Shown piece by piece: positions 1-6,792 of a stretch of DNA of 12,365 bases. Position numbers and translations under genes: made by a program. The stretch is taken from positions 1 through 12,365 of the forward strand of contig JALWZK010000276.1 of the NCBI GenBank assembly GCA_027002665.1, read 5' to 3'. Every line of letters starts with the position of its first letter. Position 1 is the first letter of the stretch. This DNA is from Campylobacteraceae bacterium. Lineage in GTDB: Bacteria > Campylobacterota > Campylobacteria > Campylobacterales > Sulfurovaceae. The notes under the pieces are model-generated. The model did no database searches and was not told where the DNA came from. It saw nothing but the letters and a program-made list of their open reading frames with translations.

Positions 1-46
1 AAATATAGTAAACTATTTATTAATATTGGATAATATCTATATAATT

Positions 47-171
47 TAGATTAACTACTACCAATGTTACTACTTGTTACTATAAATCTATTTCATTAAA
101 AAAAAAATTCTAAAGATATAGATTAATCTATTAGATAGTGTAGAATATATTAGAAATTATGATAAATCTAT
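47..171. promoter_or_regulatory. Cluster of TAGATT/AATCTA motifs and palindromes upstream of por
   Basis: The hexamer AATCTA (or its complement TAGATT) occurs at 47-52, 85-90, 119-124, 125-130 and 165-170. Two copies form a perfect 14-bp palindrome, ATAGATTAATCTAT, at 118-131. Another palindrome, ATCTA-T-TAGAT, covers 126-136. The 10-mer ATAAATCTAT is repeated exactly at 82-91 and 162-171, 80 bp apart. Several copies in about 125 bp exceed what I expect by chance even in AT-rich DNA, so they may be operator sites for a regulator of the por operon. The regulator is unknown, and an upstream gene outside the window could also use this DNA. Confidence 0.35.
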
Positions 172-203
172 GCTTAGATGGATAGTTTCTATACATCTAA
201 GTA
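171..203. promoter_or_regulatory. Long inverted repeat just upstream of the por -10 box
   Basis: Arms 173-185 and 189-201 pair over 13 positions with one mismatch (G181 against A193) around a TTT loop. The outer positions 172/202 (G-T) and 171/203 (T-A) extend the pairing. It lies a few bases upstream of a TATAAT at 209-214, where an operator would overlap the upstream promoter region. It could instead be the terminator hairpin of a gene to the left of the window, but the T-run comes about 13 nt after the stem, which is too far for a standard intrinsic terminator. Confidence 0.45.
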
Positions 204-208
204 AATAT

Positions 209-214
209 TATAAT
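209..214 (+). promoter_or_regulatory. Probable -10 box of the por operon
   Basis: A perfect TATAAT sits 80 bp before the porG start codon in AT-rich DNA, with no recognisable -35 box, as is usual for housekeeping promoters in Campylobacterota. It implies a start near 221 and a leader of roughly 70 nt. The position is inferred from the motif alone. Confidence 0.45.
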
Positions 215-233
215 TTTTTTATTAAATATGAAA

Positions 234-250
234 CACCATTTAAGATGGTG
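234..250 (+). other. Hairpin in the por mRNA leader
   Basis: CACCAT (234-239) and ATGGTG (245-250) are perfect complements separated by five bases. If transcription starts near 221, this hairpin lies close to the 5' end of the por mRNA and about 34 nt upstream of the Shine-Dalgarno sequence. It could stabilise the message or serve as a protein-binding site. A 6-bp stem may also be coincidental. Confidence 0.3.
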
Positions 251-293
251 GAGAATACAATACCCCATAATTAGAAAAAGAATAGGAGTAGTT

Positions 294-857
294 ATGACTG
301 AAATAAGATGGCATAGCCGAGCTGGACAAGGTGCAGTGACAGGTGCTAAAGGTCTAGGTGATGTTGTTGCAACAACAGGTAAACAGGTTCAGGCCTATGC
401 ACTATATGGCTCTGCAAAGAGAGGTGCAGCGATGAATGCATATAATAGAATTGATGATAAGCCGATTATTAATCATGAAACAAAGATGTTTCCAGACTTC
501 GTATTAGTCATTGACCCAGCATTAGCATTTACAGATGATATTACAAAGAATGATAAGCCTACAACTAAGTATATCATTACAACTCATCTATCAAAAGATG
601 AATTAATTTCAAAAATTCCTGCCCTTCAAGATAAGGCAGATAGAGTTTTTGTTGTCGATTGTATGGAGATTTCACTTAGCACCATTGGGAGAGCAATACC
701 AAATGCTCCTATGCTTGGGGCTTTAGTTAAAATCTCTCAGATGTTTGAGCTTGATTACTTCTTAGATAGAATGAAGAAGGTTCTCTCTAAGTTTCCACAA
801 AAGATTATTGATGCCAATATGGAAGCGATTACAAGAGCTTATAACGAAGTTAAGTAG
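294..857 (+). CDS. porG: Pyruvate:ferredoxin oxidoreductase, gamma subunit
   Basis: This is the gamma subunit (called PorC or PorG) of the four-subunit oxidoreductase that reversibly converts pyruvate, CoA and oxidised ferredoxin or flavodoxin to acetyl-CoA, CO2 and reduced carrier in the cytoplasm. The 187-residue protein opens with the family signature RWHSRAGQGAVTGAKGLGD (residues 5-23), followed by YGSAKRGAAMNAYNRI and a conserved VIDPAL segment. The frame is open back to ATG 228, but those 22 extra residues are not family-like. AGGAG at 284-288 sits 5 nt before ATG 294, which I take as the true start. It is first in a tight gamma-delta-alpha-beta operon. That order, as in Helicobacter por, favours pyruvate over 2-oxoglutarate as substrate. 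Confidence 0.93.
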   Translation: MTEIRWHSRAGQGAVTGAKGLGDVVATTGKQVQAYALYGSAKRGAAMNAYNRIDDKPIINHETKMFPDFVLVIDPALAFTDDITKNDKPTTKYIITTHLSKDELISKIPALQDKADRVFVVDCMEISLSTIGRAIPNAPMLGALVKISQMFELDYFLDRMKKVLSKFPQKIIDANMEAITRAYNEVK

Positions 858-869
858 AAAGGAAATATA

Positions 870-1322
870 ATGAGCAGAGGTGTATTAGGAACGGAAAAGC
901 GTGGTATCTTAGAGTTAGGTGCTGAAAAAAAAGTTGGTTGGGACGCAGTTCCACAAGGTGTTGTGCTTCACTCATTTGATGAAGAGGTTGAAAATGTAGC
1001 ACATGTCAGACCAGAAGAGAGAAATTACAGTCAATTTAACTCCTATATAGCAAGTGTTGCATCATGGCGTGTAATGAAACCGGTCTATAATAGAGATATA
1101 TGTATTGATTGTCAAAACTGTTGGGTTTGGTGTCCAGATACATCTATTATCTCACGAGATAAACAGATGTTAGGAATTGATTATGACCACTGTAAAGGGT
1201 GTGGTGTCTGTGTTGAGGTTTGTCCTACAAATCCAAAATCACTTTTAATGTTTACAGAGGCTACTGAGAATGATGATGCTCTAGCTAATTGGCCAGAGAA
1301 AAAGAAAAAAGCAAAAAAGTAA
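870..1322 (+). CDS. porD: Pyruvate:ferredoxin oxidoreductase, delta subunit (2x[4Fe-4S] ferredoxin)
   Basis: This delta subunit relays electrons from the TPP-bearing core of the enzyme to an external ferredoxin or flavodoxin. Its 150 residues carry two full CxxCxxCxxxCP motifs: Cys78, 81, 84, 88 and Cys108, 111, 114, 118, predicted to hold two [4Fe-4S] clusters. About 75 residues without cysteine precede the clusters, and the tail is lysine-rich (KKKKAKK). The segment WRVMKPVYNRDICIDC is typical of delta subunits. An AAGGAA ribosome site lies about 5 nt before the ATG, which is 12 nt after the porG stop. Position and motifs make the assignment secure. Confidence 0.94.
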   Translation: MSRGVLGTEKRGILELGAEKKVGWDAVPQGVVLHSFDEEVENVAHVRPEERNYSQFNSYIASVASWRVMKPVYNRDICIDCQNCWVWCPDTSIISRDKQMLGIDYDHCKGCGVCVEVCPTNPKSLLMFTEATENDDALANWPEKKKKAKK

Positions 1323-1331
1323 GGGGCTATT

Positions 1332-2576
1332 ATGGCAAAAAAATTTGAATTAAATGAGATGGAAGTTTGGGACGGTAATTACGCTGTATCCCAAGCATTG
1401 AGACAGGCACAAGTTGATGTGGTTGCCGCTTATCCAATTACTCCATCAACTCCAATCGTTGAAGGTTATGGTGCTTTCCAGGCAAATGGATATGTTGATG
1501 GTGAGTTTGTAATGGTAGAGAGTGAGCATGCTGCTATGAGTGGTTGTGTTGGAGCAGCTGCTTCTGGTGGAAGAGTAGCTACTGCTACATCCTCACAAGG
1601 TTTTGCACTTATGGCGGAAGTTCTATATCAAGCAAGTGGTATGAGACTCCCTATTATTTTAACAGTTGTAAATAGAGCCTTAGCATCTCCACTAAATGTT
1701 AGAGGTGACCACTCAGATATGTATCTTGGAAGAGATAGTGGTTGGATACAGCTTGACGCATTTAATCCACAAGAGGCTTACGATTTAACCCTATGTGCAT
1801 TTAAAATAGGTGAAGATTTAAGTGTTAGACTTCCTGTTATGGTGCATCAAGATGGATTTACAACTTCACATAAGGCACAAAATGTTAGACCTCTTCAAGA
1901 TGACGAAGCATATAAATTTGTAGGTGATTATGTGCCTGTTGATGATATGTTAGACTTCAGCAGACCTGTAACACATGGAGCGCAAACTGAAGAGGATTGG
2001 CACTTTGAGCATAAGGCAAAACAGCATAAGGCTATTATGGACTCAAAAGATAGAATCGATGCCATATTTGCAGAGTTTAAAGAGTTAACCGGCAGAGAGT
2101 ATAAGAGAGTTGAGACATATATGATGGAGGATGCAGAGGTTGCTATGGTGGCACTTGGCTCAACCGTAGAGACTGCAAGAGTTGCCGCACAGCAGTTAAG
2201 AGAAGAGGAGGGCTTAAAAGTGGGTGTTATATCTCCTCGTGTATTTAGACCATTCCCATTTGAGCTTATTCAAGAGGCTATGGATATGAGTGATAATTTA
2301 AAAGCTGTTGTATGTATGGATAAGTCGGCACCGGGTGGTGCAATGGGTGCGCTATTTAATGAGGTATCAGCTTCAGCTTATACTACAAAAAATAGACCTA
2401 TTGTTACAAACTACATATATGGCTTAGGTGGAAGAGATTTTACTGTTGATGAGGCAAAGAGAATCATGAGAGAGCAGAAGGCTCATGCAGACGCTGGATA
2501 TATCACAACTGAAATCCAACAGTTTAGTGGCGTTAGAGGTCCAAAACTTGGATTTTTTAAGACAAGAAGGAATTAA
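1332..2576 (+). CDS. porA: Pyruvate:ferredoxin oxidoreductase, alpha subunit
   Basis: The alpha subunit supplies the pyrimidine-binding half of the TPP site and much of the pyruvate pocket. The 414-residue length is normal for the four-subunit form. Visible signatures are YPITPSTPI (34-42), VESEHAA (62-68) with the acidic residue expected to contact the TPP aminopyrimidine, TSSQGF (86-91), and NVRGDHSDMY (122-131), whose arginine corresponds to the substrate-binding arginine of single-chain PFORs by family analogy. A second domain (roughly 265-390) contains VAMVALGSTVETAR and CMDKSAPGGAMG, as in the transketolase C-terminal-like domain. The ribosome site AAGGGG (1321-1326) overlaps the porD stop codon, and the spacing to the ATG is 5 nt, so the two genes are closely coupled. 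Confidence 0.95.
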   Translation: MAKKFELNEMEVWDGNYAVSQALRQAQVDVVAAYPITPSTPIVEGYGAFQANGYVDGEFVMVESEHAAMSGCVGAAASGGRVATATSSQGFALMAEVLYQASGMRLPIILTVVNRALASPLNVRGDHSDMYLGRDSGWIQLDAFNPQEAYDLTLCAFKIGEDLSVRLPVMVHQDGFTTSHKAQNVRPLQDDEAYKFVGDYVPVDDMLDFSRPVTHGAQTEEDWHFEHKAKQHKAIMDSKDRIDAIFAEFKELTGREYKRVETYMMEDAEVAMVALGSTVETARVAAQQLREEEGLKVGVISPRVFRPFPFELIQEAMDMSDNLKAVVCMDKSAPGGAMGALFNEVSASAYTTKNRPIVTNYIYGLGGRDFTVDEAKRIMREQKAHADAGYITTEIQQFSGVRGPKLGFFKTRRN

Positions 2577-2578
2577 GA

Positions 2579-3532
2579 ATGGCAATTACATCAATTAGAA
2601 ATTTAAAACAATTTTCAACTACGAATGAGAGATTAGAAGGGGCTCACCTTCTCTGTCCCGGCTGTGCTCACTCTATGATAGTTAGAGAGCTAATGAACTG
2701 CACAGATGATAACTTAGTTATTGCCACAAATACTGGTTGTCTCGAAGTATCAACTGCTGTATATCCATATACTTCATGGGATACATCATGGATACATATC
2801 GGTTTTGAGAATGCGGCAACAGCCGCAAGTTGTGCAGAGGCGATGTATAAAGCGAGAAAGAGAAAAGGTTCTCTAAAAGACCCAGATGCACCTGTAAAAT
2901 TTGTAGCATTCGGTGGAGATGGTTCTACTTATGATATTGGATTTCAATGGTTAAGTGGTGCTGTAGAGAGAGGACACGACTTTACATATATCTGTCTAGA
3001 TAATGAGAACTATGCAAATACAGGTGGACAGAGAAGTTCAGCTACTCCTGTTGGAGCTCACACATCGACAGCACAGGCTGGAAGTGTAAGTTATGGTAAA
3101 AAGCAGAAGAAAAAGGATTTAGTAGCTATTATGGCAGCACATGGTGCGCCTTATGTTGCTCAACTTGCTCCAAATAAGTGGAAAATTATGGCTAAGGGAT
3201 TCCAAAAAGCATTGGAGACTGAGGGACCATGTTTCATCAATACAGTTTCAGCCTGCACTACTGAATGGAGATTTGACCCTAAAGATACAATCCATATTAC
3301 AGACTTAGCTACAGATAGTCTAATGTTCCCAATCTATGAGATTGTAAATGGACATGAGTTAAATATTCTATATAGACCAAAAAAGGTGATTAAGGTAGAA
3401 GAGTATCTCGCTGCTCAAGGTAGATATAAGCATCTATTTAAACCGGAAAATCGTCATATTATTGATGAGATTCAAAAAGAGGTTGATGCTAATTGGGAAA
3501 TGTTACAGAGAAGAGAAGAGGCTCGGATTTAA
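2579..3532 (+). CDS. porB: Pyruvate:ferredoxin oxidoreductase, beta subunit
   Basis: The beta subunit binds the TPP diphosphate and the [4Fe-4S] cluster nearest to it. In this 317-residue protein the cluster ligands are predicted to be Cys26 and Cys29 (CPGC), Cys54 (NTGCLE) and Cys225 (SACTTEW). The TPP/Mg motif begins at GGDGSTYDIG (112-121) and ends at NENYANTGGQ (142-151). The start codon lies 2 nt after the porA stop, with AAGAAGGAA (2564-2572) inside the end of porA. It is the last gene of the operon, and a strong stem-loop begins 17 nt after the stop. Nothing is missing compared with homologues. Confidence 0.95.
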   Translation: MAITSIRNLKQFSTTNERLEGAHLLCPGCAHSMIVRELMNCTDDNLVIATNTGCLEVSTAVYPYTSWDTSWIHIGFENAATAASCAEAMYKARKRKGSLKDPDAPVKFVAFGGDGSTYDIGFQWLSGAVERGHDFTYICLDNENYANTGGQRSSATPVGAHTSTAQAGSVSYGKKQKKKDLVAIMAAHGAPYVAQLAPNKWKIMAKGFQKALETEGPCFINTVSACTTEWRFDPKDTIHITDLATDSLMFPIYEIVNGHELNILYRPKKVIKVEEYLAAQGRYKHLFKPENRHIIDEIQKEVDANWEMLQRREEARI

Positions 3533-3549
3533 AATCAGATTTACTACAA

Positions 3550-3579
3550 TAGAGAAAGCACACATTTTTGCTTTCTCTA
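3550..3579 (+). terminator. Stem-loop after porB, possible terminator
   Basis: An 11-bp perfect stem (TAGAGAAAGCA at 3550-3560 with its complement at 3569-3579) closes an 8-nt loop. It starts 17 nt after the porB stop and lies between porB and the mgtE promoter. No clear U-tract follows, so it may be an mRNA 3'-end stabiliser or a non-canonical terminator rather than a textbook one. Confidence 0.55.
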
Positions 3580-3639
3580 AATCTATCTCTACTTAAAAAA
3601 AACCATAAAACAATTTAGCTCTTAATAAAATTTTTAAGA

Positions 3640-3645
3640 TATAAT
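3640..3645 (+). promoter_or_regulatory. Probable -10 box of mgtE
   Basis: TATAAT within AAGATATAATCA, preceded by T-rich DNA (TTTTTAAG), lies 30 bp before the mgtE start. It predicts a leader of about 24 nt. This suggests mgtE and the next gene form a transcript separate from por. Confidence 0.5.
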
Positions 3646-3675
3646 CATAAAATTTTATAAACAAAGGGGGGTTTT

Positions 3676-5004
3676 ATGGAAGAATTAAAATCTTATCTAA
3701 AATCACATAGTGAAAGTGAACTTTACCCTGCAGATATTGCTAAGATATTAAGAAAACTTAATGAAGAGGAGTTCTCTAAGGCAATTAGATTAATTCCAAA
3801 GGATATTATTGGAGATGTTGCATTAGAGCTACCTGACCGTTATTTTGATGATGTTGTTGAGTCTCTCAAGGTTGAAGATTTAACCTATGCGGTCAAAGAG
3901 TTGGAGAGTGATGACCAAGTTGAGTTTATGCAAGAGCTTCAAGATGCCGATAGAGATAAGGCATCGAGAGTTTTTGAAAACTTAGACAAAGAGGAACAGC
4001 AAGAGATAACCATGCTTCAGAGTTATAGTGAAGATGAAGCTGGTGCATATATGCAGACAGAGCTATTTACAGCTACGATTGATGAGATAGTTCAAGATGC
4101 AATTCAGAGATTTTCTAAGTTAAAGAAGGCGAATGAGATAGAGAATGTCCACACTATCTTTATTACAGATGATAGAAAGAGACTTCTATACTGTATAGAC
4201 TTAGATGATATTTTAACTTTCGATTTCTCATTGAGCTTTGGTGAAAATATTAAAGATAATAGAGAAAAGTTTGAGCCTATTAAATCTTATGATACAGAGG
4301 ATATTAAAGAGGTAGTAAATTACTTTAAAGAGTATGATTTATCTGTAATTCCTATTGTAAATAGGGATAATGTTCTCTTAGGAAGAATTACATCTGATGA
4401 TATTTATGATATTATTAATGAACAGGCAACAGAACAGATGTATAATCTTGCTGGAGTCGATGATGAGGCTGAAGAGGATGAAGATGTAATTAAAGCTACT
4501 AAGACTCGAGCGACATGGCTTGGTATAAATCTATTAACTGCTATCTTAGCATCGATTGTTATTGGATTTTTTCAAGATACCATTAATAGTATGGTAGCAC
4601 TTGCTGTCCTTATGCCAATAGTAGCATCTATGGGGGGAAATGCTGGAACACAAACTTTAACTGTTGTCGTAAGACAGTTGGCTCTTGGGGAAATATCTCA
4701 TAGTGAAGCTACAAGAATTATTAAAAAAGAGGTGACTATTTCATTATTAAATGGCATTTTATTTGCTATAATCATGGGAATTATTGCTTCAATTTGGTTT
4801 AATAAAGGTATATTGGGTTTGGTTATTGCACTATCTATGATAGTTAATCTTATTATGGCAGGTCTATTTGGTTCCACAATACCACTTCTTTTAAAGAAGA
4901 TGAATATCGACCCTGCCATCGGTAGCACTGTTGTTTTAACGACTATTACAGATGTTGTAGGTTTTTTTAGTTTTCTGGGTCTTGCGACTATAATTTTACT
5001 ATAA
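3676..5004 (+). CDS. mgtE: Magnesium transporter MgtE
   Basis: MgtE is a homodimeric inner-membrane Mg2+ channel gated by cytoplasmic Mg2+ through its N and CBS domains. The 442-residue length is normal. An acidic MgtE N domain spans about 5-125 and a CBS pair about 130-255. An acidic linker (DDEAEEDED, 262-270) leads to a C-terminal membrane domain from about 280, with five hydrophobic segments. It carries the signature MPIVASMGGNAGTQT (313-327), DPAIGS (412-417) and the last-helix acidic residue Asp426 in TTITDVVGFF, expected to line the pore. A strong AAAGGGGGG ribosome site precedes the ATG. The next gene, 16 bp downstream, is another magnesium-linked family, which supports a divalent-cation role. 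Confidence 0.95.
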   Translation: MEELKSYLKSHSESELYPADIAKILRKLNEEEFSKAIRLIPKDIIGDVALELPDRYFDDVVESLKVEDLTYAVKELESDDQVEFMQELQDADRDKASRVFENLDKEEQQEITMLQSYSEDEAGAYMQTELFTATIDEIVQDAIQRFSKLKKANEIENVHTIFITDDRKRLLYCIDLDDILTFDFSLSFGENIKDNREKFEPIKSYDTEDIKEVVNYFKEYDLSVIPIVNRDNVLLGRITSDDIYDIINEQATEQMYNLAGVDDEAEEDEDVIKATKTRATWLGINLLTAILASIVIGFFQDTINSMVALAVLMPIVASMGGNAGTQTLTVVVRQLALGEISHSEATRIIKKEVTISLLNGILFAIIMGIIASIWFNKGILGLVIALSMIVNLIMAGLFGSTIPLLLKKMNIDPAIGSTVVLTTITDVVGFFSFLGLATIILL

Positions 5005-5020
5005 AGGTTTATTTAGATAT

Positions 5021-6058
5021 ATGAGTTACCTGATACTATTTTTTGTATTATCTGTAAGTATTTCATTCTTATGCTCTGTTTTAGAGTCTGTTCTACTATC
5101 CACACAAATCTCTTTTGTCTCTCTCTTAGAAAAAGAGTCTCCTAAGACGGGAAAACTTCTTCGTTCTCATAAGGAGAATATAAATGTCTCTATTGCATCT
5201 ATTCTGATTTTAAATACTATTGCTAATACTCTGGGTGCAGCTGCTGTTGGAGCTCAAGCTTCAAAAGTTTTCGGTGATGATGCAGTTATGTATGTATCTA
5301 TTGTTTTAACATTTGCAATACTATATATATCTGAGATTGTTCCAAAAACAATAGGAGCAATATATTGGAAACCCTTAGCACCAATATCGGCACACATTAT
5401 TAAATTCTTTATATTTATAACATATCCAATTATCTTAACTACTCTATTTATTACTGATAAAATATCTAAGGGACACCAAGAGGTTACAATCACTAAAGAT
5501 GAACTCTTAGAGAGTATGCTCATAGGTGAGGATAAAGGGGTTATTGATGAGAAGGAGTCGGACTATATAGAGAATGTATTGAAGCTTGATGAGGTAAGGG
5601 TATCTGATATTTTAACCCCAAGGTCTGTTGTATTTGCATTGGAAGAGCATTTAACAATTAAAGAGGTTATCTCAACTAAGGAGGATATATTTAACTTCTC
5701 TCGTATTCCGGTATATAATGGGACTATAGATAATGTAACAGGTATTATTTTGACAAAACATCTATTTAAGGAATCACTGAAAGATGACTCAGTTACCCTA
5801 TCTAAGATTAAAAAAGATATATTTGCAATTAATGAAAATATACCTGTGGCAAAGGCTCTTGACCTATTTATTAGTAGAAAAGAGCATATGTTCTTAGTGA
5901 CTGATAGCTATGACCAGACAGAGGGAATTGTCACCCTTGAGGATTGTGTTGAGACAGTTCTGGGGATAGAGATAGTCGATGAGAGCGATAAGATAGATGA
6001 TATGAGAGAGTTTGCTAAGAGATTAATGAAACAGCGAAGAAGAAGAGCCAATACTTAA
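5021..6058 (+). CDS. CNNM/CorC-family membrane protein (DUF21 plus CBS pair), lacking the CorC_HlyC domain
   Basis: This 345-residue protein has a DUF21 (CNNM) membrane domain at about 1-150, with hydrophobic segments near 1-24, 55-78, 88-112 and 120-146 and the family motif SEIVPKTIGA (104-113). A linker (ELLESMLIGEDKGVIDEKE) and a CBS pair follow (about 195-315; ILTPRSVVF, SRIPVYN, LEDCVETVLGIEIVDESD). Relatives are linked to Mg2+ or Co2+ efflux and homeostasis. Most hemolysin-C/CorC-like members go on for another 80 or so residues as the CorC_HlyC domain. Here the protein ends about 22 residues after the CBS pair with a basic tail (KQRRRRANT). Its only purine-rich ribosome site (AAAGG, 5003-5007) is 13 nt from the ATG, so translation may depend on mgtE. 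Confidence 0.85.
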   Translation: MSYLILFFVLSVSISFLCSVLESVLLSTQISFVSLLEKESPKTGKLLRSHKENINVSIASILILNTIANTLGAAAVGAQASKVFGDDAVMYVSIVLTFAILYISEIVPKTIGAIYWKPLAPISAHIIKFFIFITYPIILTTLFITDKISKGHQEVTITKDELLESMLIGEDKGVIDEKESDYIENVLKLDEVRVSDILTPRSVVFALEEHLTIKEVISTKEDIFNFSRIPVYNGTIDNVTGIILTKHLFKESLKDDSVTLSKIKKDIFAINENIPVAKALDLFISRKEHMFLVTDSYDQTEGIVTLEDCVETVLGIEIVDESDKIDDMREFAKRLMKQRRRRANT

Positions 6059-6069
6059 TAGTTTTTTGA

Positions 6070-6075
6070 TAAAAT
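6070..6075 (+). promoter_or_regulatory. Probable extended -10 box of the Hsp20-like gene
   Basis: TTTTTTGATAAAAT contains TG-A-TAAAAT, an extended -10 pattern, 22 bp before the start at 6098 and 12 bp after the previous stop codon. It suggests this gene can be transcribed independently of the magnesium genes. Confidence 0.4.
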
Positions 6076-6097
6076 TCCACAAAAAAAGGATATGTTT

Positions 6098-6619
6098 ATG
6101 AAAAAACATTATATATTAAAATTGACTCTACTAAGTGCAATTATAGGATTGACCTCATCTCTATCATCTGAACTTACGGATATAGATAGATTAAATCTAA
6201 AATATATGTATGAAGGTGCAAAAGAGATAGAGATGTTAAATAGGTCTATGGAGGCTGGAATGAGACAACATAATCAAAAGATACAACCTGTCCTTACAAC
6301 GAAAACTGAAACTACCATAGATAATAGCCCTATGGATAGCTTTCAAGACTTAGGGGATAGATTATACTTGGAGAAACATATAGAAGATGCAAATAATACA
6401 AAGGTAGAGGTTACTGTCGTTAATGATATGGTAAAAATTGTAACCACAACCACAAAGAAGGAGAGTAAAATTACCGCTAATGGAATGGCAGAGAGTAGCT
6501 ATAGTAGTAGCACAACAGAAGAGATACCTATTCCATTTGATGGAGATGTCTCTAAATTGAAGAAAGAGTATAGAGATGGAGTATTAAAAATATCTATGCC
6601 TAAGAGGAAAAAAACTTAG
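6098..6619 (+). CDS. Exported small protein with Hsp20-like (alpha-crystallin-type) C-terminal domain
   Basis: The 173-residue protein starts with a signal peptide-like segment (MKKHYILKLTLLSAIIGL...), so it is probably exported to the periplasm. A polar, probably helical region covers about 25-65. From about 86 the pattern resembles an alpha-crystallin/Hsp20 fold: alternating strands (TKVEVTVVNDMVKIVTTTTK), a Thr/Ser-rich stretch, then the typical ending IPIPFDGDVSKLKKEYRDG followed by VLKISMPK (143-169). Cytoplasmic small heat-shock proteins lack signal peptides, so this would be an envelope variant. An in-frame ATG lies at 6092, but AAAGGA (6085-6090) is 7 nt from ATG 6098 and only 1 nt from 6092. 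Family membership is inferred from pattern, and no substrate can be given. Confidence 0.7.
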   Translation: MKKHYILKLTLLSAIIGLTSSLSSELTDIDRLNLKYMYEGAKEIEMLNRSMEAGMRQHNQKIQPVLTTKTETTIDNSPMDSFQDLGDRLYLEKHIEDANNTKVEVTVVNDMVKIVTTTTKKESKITANGMAESSYSSSTTEEIPIPFDGDVSKLKKEYRDGVLKISMPKRKKT

Positions 6620-6664
6620 GAGATAATTTTTTTAATAAATCTGTAAATCTTCTGATTTCCTAAC

Positions 6665-6699
6665 TGTAGGAGAGGGTAGCCACAAGGGCCACCCCTACA
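6665..6699. repeat. REP-like GC-rich palindrome between convergent genes
   Basis: Outer arms TGTAG (6665-6669) and CTACA (6695-6699) enclose inner arms 6674-6681 and 6687-6694, which pair at 7 of 8 positions around ACAAG. A 4-nt GAGA bulge lies on the left side. It is much more GC-rich than its surroundings. Read on the minus strand it has the form GTAGGGGTGGCCCTTGTGG followed by a complementary half, like the dispersed GTAGGGGCg..CCCTTGTGG palindromes I recall from many bacterial genomes. Only one copy is in the window. Confidence 0.55.
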
Positions 6700-6723
6700 A
6701 ACTTATATCCAAAAAATATGAGT

Positions 6724-6752
6724 AAAAAAAAGATATAAAATTATCATTTTTT
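6724..6752. terminator. Possible bidirectional AT-rich terminator
   Basis: A run of eight A (6724-6731) and GATA (6732-6735) mirror TATC (6742-6745) and six T (6747-6752), with an A-A mismatch between the two stem parts. Each strand reads as an AT-only hairpin ending in a T-run. The position between convergent genes suits termination of both. The stem is weak because it has a single GC pair. Confidence 0.35.
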
Positions 6753-6760
6753 GACACCCC

Positions 6761-6792
6761 AATTTCAAATCCTCTCCCACTTATATTTAACC
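6761..6792. repeat. Degenerate copy of the CRISPR-like repeat over the ATPase gene's 3' end
   Basis: Aligned to the 33-bp array repeat in the same orientation, the left 13 bases (AATTTCAAATCCT) match repeat 2 at 12 positions. The right 11 bases (TATATTTAACC) match at 10. The middle seven bases differ and one is missing. It shares with repeat 2 both the C at position 6 (repeats 1 and 3 have T) and a preceding CC. It covers the last eight codons and the stop codon of the minus-strand ATPase gene. Two matched ends at the correct spacing are unlikely to be chance, but it is not a functional repeat. Confidence 0.5.

Noticed and set aside
228..293. N-terminal extension of porG from ATG 228
   Set aside because: The 22 extra residues do not resemble gamma subunits, and the good ribosome site (284-288) serves ATG 294. 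The hairpin at 234-250 also fits a leader better than a coding region.
2718..2909. Minus-strand open frame inside porB, and similar ones inside mgtE, the CNNM-like gene, crcB and the VWA gene
   Set aside because: They lie opposite strongly conserved coding regions, have no ribosome sites, and their translations show no recognisable domain.
1332..3532. 2-oxoglutarate:ferredoxin oxidoreductase (oor) instead of por
   Set aside because: The gamma-delta-alpha-beta order and a delta subunit of this type match the pyruvate enzyme of Campylobacterota. The oor operon normally starts with delta and ends with gamma. Substrate is still an inference.
6640..6661. Hairpin AAATC-TTCT-GATTT as terminator of the Hsp20-like gene
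   Set aside because: The stem has only five mostly A-T pairs and no T-run follows. The symmetrical element at 6724-6752 is a better candidate.
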